Assembly (NCBI GenBank): GCA_937927435.1
Contig: CALBDW010000058.1
Span: forward strand, 1 to 22,167
Length of the DNA stretch: 22,167 bases
Direction of reading: 5' to 3'
Source: an uncultured Bdellovibrionales bacterium
GTDB taxonomy: Bacteria > Bdellovibrionota > Bdellovibrionia > Bdellovibrionales > JAMPXM01
Below the pieces are notes generated by a model, which saw nothing but the letters and a program-made list of their open reading frames with translations, did no database searches and was not told the DNA's origin. The position numbers were made by a program, and so were the translations under genes. Shown in pieces: positions 16,632 to 22,167 of this stretch (its first letter is position 1; every line of letters begins with the position of its first letter).

Positions 16632-17399
16632 TTATGCAATCAAATGGATGTTTTTTGGAAGTCCTGCCATCGTGCGACGGTTCAATCCCAGAGGCATGGT
16701 CACGCAGACCACGCTCTCTTTACCCGGCGTGACGCCCGCATAATAACTCAAACACGCGTCAAACACCATGTAGGAACCGATGCCGGCGCCACCCTCGCCC
16801 TGACGGATGGCGTTCGCAACGCCGAGCTCCATGCACTTACGAATGCGCTCGAGCACGTCGGTCATTTTCAATTCTCCGAACGAGTCCCGGCATCCGAAGA
16901 CAAGTCGGCTGTCTCCGGCTTGAGCGAAGAACTCGAGAGTCCCCTTGCGGGCCGGAGCGGTCTTATCGATACAGCCGTTGACTTTCCAGGCGTTCTTCGC
17001 TCCGTTCGTATATAACTCATCCGCCACCATCAAAGCCTGCTCGACGATCGCACGGGTTCCTCTCAACGAGTCCAGGTACTTTCCGAACTCCGTCAACACT
17101 TTTTGTTTTTTTTCATCTGCGGTGCTGAGAATTCTCAAAACCGTTACCGGATCGGCCGCGTCCGCAAGAATCACTTCTAGCGGATTCGAAAAAAAAGCCG
17201 CCGGGTCGTTCACCATTTGGCAGGCAGCCCTCAGCTCGCGGTCGAACGAAAGACCGTCTTGCTGCACGATATGTTTGAAGGACAAATCGCAGATCGAATC
17301 GATCACGTCCCGCGAAGTCAGGCCTTTGCCAATCCCAATGACAGGATGACCATCGTGAGGAACCAGATTCAACTGCCTGCCATCGCGAGCGGCATTCAT
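16632..17399 (-). CDS. RsbT/RsbW-like ATP-binding protein (HATPase fold)
   Basis: The C-terminal half (about 115-240) resembles the small serine kinases of partner-switching systems. There is an N box with Glu128 and Asn132 (VADELYTNGAKNAW), a degenerate G1 segment RDSFGELK (171-178) and a G2 loop GEGGAGIGSYMVFD (201-214). This pattern is known in HATPase_c_2 proteins of delta-like bacteria. The N-terminal 110 residues form an extra region I do not recognise. I choose the ATG at 17399, which overlaps the phosphatase stop by one base (TGATG) and has GAGGGAG seven bases upstream; a TTG just before it is less likely. Position between a SpoIIE phosphatase and a STAS protein suggests it binds or phosphorylates the STAS protein. 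Confidence 0.78.
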   Translation of the reverse strand: MNAARDGRQLNLVPHDGHPVIGIGKGLTSRDVIDSICDLSFKHIVQQDGLSFDRELRAACQMVNDPAAFFSNPLEVILADAADPVTVLRILSTADEKKQKVLTEFGKYLDSLRGTRAIVEQALMVADELYTNGAKNAWKVNGCIDKTAPARKGTLEFFAQAGDSRLVFGCRDSFGELKMTDVLERIRKCMELGVANAIRQGEGGAGIGSYMVFDACLSYYAGVTPGKESVVCVTMPLGLNRRTMAGLPKNIHLIA

Positions 17400-19273
17400 C
17401 AAGCAGCTCCCTCGTGACCCTCTTGCGCCTCAGCCGCTCCGTTATAACGACAGATGATCAGCGTGACGTCGTCGTCCAACGGGACATCCGAGCGGAACTC
17501 ATCAATCGAAAACGTGACTTCCTGGACGACATCCTTGATTTCACGTTGCGGATCGATGCTCTTGGCCAGAGCCTTCAAGAACCGCCGTTCCCCGAGGTTC
17601 TTTTTCTCGGGTCCTTTCACATCCACAACACCGTCGGTGTACATGATGATCGTGTCCCCAGCCTGCAGCTGGATTTTCGTTTCGCGGAAGACGACGTCCG
17701 CGCGTTCGCCCAAACGGGGGTTATTAACGGCGTTGAGAGGAATGAAATCGTCCCGTTTCGGCTCGACTCCGGCCGCAGTCCGATGCAGGAGGTAAGGCGC
17801 TTCATGCGAGGCGCTCGCGTAACTGAGTTCGCCCGTCGCCTTATTGATACAACCCAGGAAAAACGTCATCATCATCTTCCCTTTGGATGTATCGTGAATC
17901 GCCTGGTTCAGAATGGCCAAACATTCGGAAACGGGCCGTGGCGGTCCTTGGGTGATCACACTCGCGACCGCGCGAGCAGCACTCGTTAATAACGCGGCGG
18001 GAGCTCCGTGTCCGGTGGCGTCTCCGATCCAGAGGTAAACGTTGTCGCCGTTTTCACAATAAAACCACCAGTCGCCGCCGCACTCGCTCGCAGGCTGATA
18101 ATGACCCGAAATTTCAACTGGGCCGATGATGGCGTTCGATTCAGGGAAAAGTGTTTCTTGGACGGTTCGCGCCGTCGCAAGCTCCGATTCCATCCGCGCC
18201 TTTTCGGCCGTTTCTTTCATCAGGCGCGAAACTTCTCCCGCCATCACGTTGAAGCTTCTCGCGAGCAGGCCGATTTCCCCGCCGGCCCGATCATCGACAC
18301 GGACGTCGAAATCGCCTTGTGCGACTTTTTGGGTGGCATCACTCAGGTTCGACAGCGCGTAGGTCAAACCCCTCGACGCGAGAACCGAAACAATCATCGT
18401 CGCCGAAATGACGATCAAGAAAAACAAAATAGACCGCCGCAGGAGCACGCCGACGGCGGCCAGCGCATCCCTCTTATCGACGAACGATGTCACCATGAGA
18501 TCGGCGATCCCAACGTCGGCATACGATGCCAGATACCGCTCCCCGGGGCTCACGGGTGAATCCAGCTCCTCGATCCCTTCCGGGATCCTCTTTTCCGCAA
18601 AATGCGGCCAAAGACTGGACCAGCCGAGGTCGATTCCGGCGGGTTGGAAGACGAGCTGTCCGTTATCCTTTCTCGCCAAGTAACTCTGATACGGACCTTT
18701 GTCCGCGAAAATATGCATCAACTCGGAAGCGTCAAAAATCACAAGCGCGATCACATGCCGTGGATCCGTAACATCGCCGAAACGAACGCCGAGCAGAAGC
18801 CGATCGGCGCTCCCCGGAATCCCAATGACGACGATCGGACGGGACTTCGCGACCTGCAGCGCTTGTTCAGTGACGCCGGTATCAGCGTCACGCAAAACGG
18901 CCTTCCCGCTCGGTTTCACGAGATCAACCGTTTTCTCATAATGAGACGAGGCCGGATTCCAAGCCATGAGACGGAACGATTCAAGCTTGGCTTCGCGGTC
19001 AAAGAAGTAGACGCCCGTTTCATCGAGATTACGTGTATCAGATCGATAACTGAGGACGATCGCCTGGGAAAGGCTGACGACCGATGTGATTTCGGAATTC
19101 ACCCGGGCGGCCCTCGTCTTCGTCACCTGCAGCGACGAATCGAAGACGTAAGCGATTTTATCCATTTCAAAAATGTTCTTCGCGATCAAGAGAAATAGAG
19201 AAAGGCCGATCAAGGGAATGATCAGCAATGCGGCCATGAATTTGTATCGAAGAGAAATACCTCGCATCTCCAT
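17399..19273 (-). CDS. Membrane sensor SpoIIE/RsbU-type protein phosphatase
   Basis: The 624-residue protein has a transmembrane helix at about 12-31, an external sensor region (32-275), a second helix at about 281-300 and a HAMP domain (301-353). A PP2C-type SpoIIE phosphatase domain follows (about 385-610). Metal-binding acids are Asp401 (GGDWW), Asp418 (IGDATGHG), Asp547 (YTDGVVD) and Asp602 (DDDVTL). Such enzymes remove phosphate from STAS antagonists in response to an external signal. It is the first gene of the set with the RsbT/RsbW-like and STAS genes. ATGs at 19273 and 19267 are both possible; AAAAGG is better spaced for the second. A near-consensus sigma-28 -10 sequence lies immediately upstream. 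Confidence 0.92.
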   Translation of the reverse strand: MEMRGISLRYKFMAALLIIPLIGLSLFLLIAKNIFEMDKIAYVFDSSLQVTKTRAARVNSEITSVVSLSQAIVLSYRSDTRNLDETGVYFFDREAKLESFRLMAWNPASSHYEKTVDLVKPSGKAVLRDADTGVTEQALQVAKSRPIVVIGIPGSADRLLLGVRFGDVTDPRHVIALVIFDASELMHIFADKGPYQSYLARKDNGQLVFQPAGIDLGWSSLWPHFAEKRIPEGIEELDSPVSPGERYLASYADVGIADLMVTSFVDKRDALAAVGVLLRRSILFFLIVISATMIVSVLASRGLTYALSNLSDATQKVAQGDFDVRVDDRAGGEIGLLARSFNVMAGEVSRLMKETAEKARMESELATARTVQETLFPESNAIIGPVEISGHYQPASECGGDWWFYCENGDNVYLWIGDATGHGAPAALLTSAARAVASVITQGPPRPVSECLAILNQAIHDTSKGKMMMTFFLGCINKATGELSYASASHEAPYLLHRTAAGVEPKRDDFIPLNAVNNPRLGERADVVFRETKIQLQAGDTIIMYTDGVVDVKGPEKKNLGERRFLKALAKSIDPQREIKDVVQEVTFSIDEFRSDVPLDDDVTLIICRYNGAAEAQEGHEGAA

Positions 19274-19280
19274 ATGCCTT

Positions 19281-19308
19281 TTATCGGCCCAATTCTGAAT
19301 AAAATTGA
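19281..19308 (-). promoter_or_regulatory. Sigma-28-like promoter sequence before the phosphatase
   Basis: The minus strand carries a perfect sigma-28 -10 element, GCCGATAA (19281-19288), with TCAATTTT (19301-19308) twelve bases upstream. The latter matches the full -35 consensus TAAAGTTT at six of eight positions; the usual spacing is eleven. The -10 ends only seven bases before the ATG at 19273. Transcription would thus begin almost at the start codon, which either implies a near-leaderless message or argues that this promoter is not used. Confidence 0.35.
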
Positions 19309-19337
19309 TAGAAATTATAAAACCAGACCATCATCCG

Positions 19338-19365
19338 TAAATAATAGCCATTAAATGCACGATAA
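19338..19365 (+). promoter_or_regulatory. Weak sigma-28-like promoter candidate for the FecR gene
   Basis: TAAA (19338-19341) is followed after 16 bases by CACGATAA (19358-19365), which matches the sigma-28 -10 consensus at six of eight positions with spacing one base longer than usual. It lies 38 bases upstream of the FecR ATG. It is weaker than the two minus-strand candidates and could be chance in this AT-rich gap. Confidence 0.25.
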
Positions 19366-19403
19366 GACTGAAGGATGTAAGGCTTGAAGGAGACGAGTTC
19401 CAT

Positions 19404-21668
19404 ATGTACGAGCCGCAGTACAAAAAATCGAAATTCGGCATCGACGGTCTTTTAATCGCCGTTGGCCTCGTTGGCATCGCCGCAGCTCTCTTCTTTTTCC
19501 TTAAGGACACAGGAATTCCAGGTTACAAGCACGGCGAGCTGCAACCCGTCGGTTCCATCGTAAAAACCCAAAACGACGTCCGGCGCCGGATCTACTCAGG
19601 GTTCACGTGGACCTCGATCGCAAAATCCGACCACGTCTTCGAAGGTGACAGCATCTTCACCGGCGAGGACTCGGAAGCTTCAATCAGTCTCAACTCCGGC
19701 GGTAACATCAACGTCGATCCGAAATCATTGATCGTCATTCGGACGCTCAACGGCCATCTCCGCCTGGATCTTCAATACGGTTCTCTCACAAGCCGCCTCG
19801 GAAGTGCTCCGTTCACCTTCGTGCAAGACGGAAAACTTCAAGAAATCATCGGCGACGGCGCTGAGATCCGGATCAATCGCTCGCCCGACGGCAAAACGCA
19901 AATCGTGGTTCTAAAGGGCGAAATCGAAGTCAAAACGGCAGCCGGCGGCGACCGTCAGGCATCATCGAAAGTGCGTGCCAACGAGGTCCTCGAGTTCAAC
20001 CAGGGCGAGCCCGCTTCCATCGCGAAAAAACAACAGTACGAACTGGTGGAGCCGCAAAACAACCGCACATTCTGGGTTGCCCCTGGACAGCCTTTCGAAT
20101 TCAATTGGCGCCAAACCGCTTCGATTACAAGCGGTCCGATGAAATTCGAAATTTCAAAAGACCCGGATTTCAACACTCCTCTTGTTTCCGAAATCGTCCA
20201 AGGGAACAGCTTCTCGGTTCCAGCTGAACAACTGCCGACCGGAGTCTTCCATTGGCGCGTTCTCCCCGCCGATCCGAACGACGCCTCAAAAGTCGTGGCG
20301 GCGACCGCGAAGGTCACTCTTTATCACGATCTTCCCCCTCTCCCGAAATTCCCCGAGAACGACCAAGCTTTCTCGCCGGAAACGGGATTCGGCTCTAAAC
20401 AAGTCGAACTCATGTGGGAAGACAAATCCGGCTCAACAGAGTTCGAAGTCCAATTGGCGAGCGATGAAAGCTTCTCTTCGATCCTCAAGTCAGAAAAAGT
20501 CGCGCTCACCAATCATCTCACTCCTCCTCTGCAGGCAGGAGAGTATTACTGGCGCGTGCGCGGCCTCCACCCTGAACGGAAGGATTCCCCGTGGAGCCAG
20601 ACGATGCGTTTCACGGTCTCCCCGGAAGGCGGCCAGCTTCCGGCACCGGTTCTCGCACAATCATCGCTCCAATACGTGATTCCGCCGAATGTTCTCAAAC
20701 GGGCTCCGAGCCACGTTTCGATGGAAGGACAAGGTGTCGCGCCTGAAAATATCGAACCGTTCCAGTGGTCCGAAGTTGAAGGCGCGCAAGGCTACGAGGT
20801 CGAGATCGCAACGACTCCCGACTTCGTAAACCCGATCAAACATTCCGTCGGCAAGACGCTCTCGTTCGCGCCGCAGGAAGTGAAACCGGGCTCGCTCTAC
20901 ATCCGTGTCCGCGCGATCGGAGAAGGCGGACTTCAAAGTTCGCCGTCGGAAGTCGGCAAGCTTGACGTTTCCATCCCCGCGCCGGTTCTCAATACCGTCG
21001 AGAAGGCGGTCGACAAGTTCAAAACCGAAGAGGAACTCAAAAAAGGCAAACACGAGTTCAAACTGAGCTGGACACCACGTCCGTTCGCCGAGTCTTACGA
21101 ACTCGAATGGGGCATGGATGCGAACTTCACCCGCTCGAAAAAATTCCGCACGAAAGGAACACGGAAAGCTCTGACAGTGACGAGAGCTAACGACTACGCA
21201 GCCCGCGTCCGCGCGTTGGGACCGGGAGGCGTCCCGATCAGTTCGTTCTCCCCGGTTCAAGTGGTGTCTTATCGTAAGGAACTCGAATCCTCCGTCGTCT
21301 TGAAAACGGCGGCTTTGCAAAAGGGCTCCCAGCAAGCAAAAGCACCGGCGAGCCTTTTGAGCAACGGATTGCCCGGACCGATTTTGCGCGAGCCGCTGCT
21401 CAATACGTCATTCATCGCGATGGAAGGCTCCGTCCCCTTCGTCAACTTCCGATGGAACAAAATCGCAAACGCTTCACACTACGAAATCCAGCTCGCCGAG
21501 GACGCGGATTTCGTGAACGTCGTTGGCACGTTCAGTGCTCGGAGTACGCGTTACACGTTAAAAATGGAGGTTCCGGAAGGACGCGTCTTCTGGCGCGTGC
21601 GCGCGTTCATCAACGGCACGCCGACCGAATGGTCGCAAGTCCGCAATATCAACGTCCTCTATCAATAA
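19404..21668 (+). CDS. Membrane-anchored FecR-domain protein with five Ig-like repeats
   Basis: The 754-residue protein has one N-terminal transmembrane segment (about 13-33), with the rest probably in the periplasm. A FecR-type domain follows at about 78-178 (EGDSIFTGEDSEASISL to VVLKGEIEVKT). Five related Ig/FN3-like units come next, at about 229-307, 333-406, 451-523, 551-622 and 679-752. Each begins with a F/L-x-W strand, has a Y/F-E-V/I/L centre with D-x-x-F, and ends near a WRVR or RVRA strand. No FecA receptor or sigma factor is adjacent, so a classic iron-signalling role is not supported. Cell-wall or surface structure is more likely. AAGGAG lies eleven bases before the ATG. It is divergent from the phosphatase. 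Confidence 0.85.
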   Translation: MYEPQYKKSKFGIDGLLIAVGLVGIAAALFFFLKDTGIPGYKHGELQPVGSIVKTQNDVRRRIYSGFTWTSIAKSDHVFEGDSIFTGEDSEASISLNSGGNINVDPKSLIVIRTLNGHLRLDLQYGSLTSRLGSAPFTFVQDGKLQEIIGDGAEIRINRSPDGKTQIVVLKGEIEVKTAAGGDRQASSKVRANEVLEFNQGEPASIAKKQQYELVEPQNNRTFWVAPGQPFEFNWRQTASITSGPMKFEISKDPDFNTPLVSEIVQGNSFSVPAEQLPTGVFHWRVLPADPNDASKVVAATAKVTLYHDLPPLPKFPENDQAFSPETGFGSKQVELMWEDKSGSTEFEVQLASDESFSSILKSEKVALTNHLTPPLQAGEYYWRVRGLHPERKDSPWSQTMRFTVSPEGGQLPAPVLAQSSLQYVIPPNVLKRAPSHVSMEGQGVAPENIEPFQWSEVEGAQGYEVEIATTPDFVNPIKHSVGKTLSFAPQEVKPGSLYIRVRAIGEGGLQSSPSEVGKLDVSIPAPVLNTVEKAVDKFKTEEELKKGKHEFKLSWTPRPFAESYELEWGMDANFTRSKKFRTKGTRKALTVTRANDYAARVRALGPGGVPISSFSPVQVVSYRKELESSVVLKTAALQKGSQQAKAPASLLSNGLPGPILREPLLNTSFIAMEGSVPFVNFRWNKIANASHYEIQLAEDADFVNVVGTFSARSTRYTLKMEVPEGRVFWRVRAFINGTPTEWSQVRNINVLYQ

Positions 21669-21701
21669 GTGATTGATAAACGGTAATTTGATTCCACTTC
21701 T

Positions 21702-21734
21702 GGCCCGTCGAACCGCTCCGGGCCGCCGTTTTTT
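21702..21734 (+). terminator. Rho-independent terminator after the FecR gene
   Basis: GGCCCG (21702-21707) and CGGGCC (21719-21724) form a six-pair GC stem with an 11-base loop, extendable by a T-G pair. A T6 run at 21729-21734 follows after four bases. The hairpin begins 33 bases past the FecR stop. Read from the other strand there is no T run, so it serves the plus-strand gene. Confidence 0.6.
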
Positions 21735-21743
21735 CTTTCACCG

Positions 21744-22167
21744 CTACCAAATGTTCACATCACCGGCTTGCGACGGTTTTTCGTCATCGCCAATATCATT
21801 CATATTCCCGTATCCCAGGGCTCCGAAGGTTCCTTCTCCCCAACAGCGGACCTTTCCCGTATCAAGTAACGCGCAGGCATGCTCTCGGCCGACCGCAATC
21901 TGCGTCGTCGTCCCCCCACGTTCACCGGACCAAATAGCGCCGGATATTCATTTGCATTATCGCCGATGATCGTCTTAATGCCGTATCCCAGTTGCCCGAA
22001 ACTGCTAGATCCCCAACAACGGACATCACCGTTCTGCAGGAGCGCACAAGTATGATCGTCTCCTAATGCAAGTTGTTTGACCGGGCCGCCCACGTTCACA
22101 TCACCTGCCGATGACGGTGTTTCATTATCTCCGATCCGTTGCCCGTGGCCATATCCAAGTGACCCAG
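21744..22167 (-). CDS. RCC1-repeat protein, 3' end, apparently frameshifted, cut by window edge
   Basis: This is the C-terminal end of a protein with RCC1-type beta-propeller repeats; it enters from beyond 22167. From the right edge one frame reads GSLGYGHGQ, then NVGGPVKQLALGDDHTCALL, DVRCWG, GQLGYG and NVGG. The next repeat continues only in another frame, as TTTQIAVGREHACALL, KVRCWG, GALGYG, ending NIW and TAG at 21744-21746. The two repeats align without a gap if one base is missing from the G6 run (21912-21917, C6 on the plus strand). So the gene carries a one-base deletion there, or the sequence has a homopolymer error. Bacterial RCC1 proteins are often exported or surface proteins of unknown role. 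The gene converges on the FecR gene. Confidence 0.8.

Overview
The window is bacterial chromosome, moderately GC-rich by eye and densely coded, with neighbouring genes overlapping by one to about twenty bases. My best guess is a member of the Bdellovibrionota or a related delta-like lineage. This rests on a mix of gene types: a SpoIIE/RsbT-like/STAS switch, an HDOD protein with a CheY-like receiver and histidine kinase, a FecR protein with Ig-like repeats, RCC1 repeats, and promoters resembling the flagellar sigma-28 type. I could not confirm this by any search.

Left edge (1-266): two exact copies of a 37-bp repeat flank a 33-bp unique stretch, followed by AT-rich DNA. The geometry is that of the end of a CRISPR array running off the left edge. 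No cas gene lies in the window.

Minus-strand housekeeping operon (8517 down to 267): cysteine desulfurase, mnmA, mtaB, rnc, era, der and an NSS-family transporter. Every junction overlaps, so the seven genes are probably co-transcribed and translationally coupled. They link sulfur supply and tRNA thiolation (desulfurase, MnmA, MtaB) with rRNA processing and ribosome assembly (RNase III, Era, Der). A 346-bp control region (8518-8863) separates this operon from a divergent hemerythrin gene. It holds a perfect 17-bp palindrome and a 96-bp inverted-repeat structure that looks like a mobile-element remnant.

Middle (8864-13377): a hemerythrin-type protein and a MshEN-plus-GAF-like protein on the plus strand, a convergent tRNA-dihydrouridine synthase, and a divergent purK-purE pair for inosine monophosphate synthesis.

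Signalling block (19273 down to 13382, minus strand): a membrane SpoIIE-type phosphatase, an RsbT/RsbW-like ATPase-fold protein and a STAS protein with an added four-cysteine tail form a partner-switching set. Directly downstream lie a CheY-like receiver, an HDOD protein and a PAS histidine kinase. Sigma-28-like promoter sequences (GCCGATA-type -10) precede both groups. This block is the most interesting part of the window.

Right end (19404-22167): a plus-strand, membrane-anchored FecR-domain protein with five Ig-like repeats, a terminator, and then the 3' end of a convergent RCC1-repeat gene. That gene is apparently frameshifted in a G6 run and continues past the right edge.
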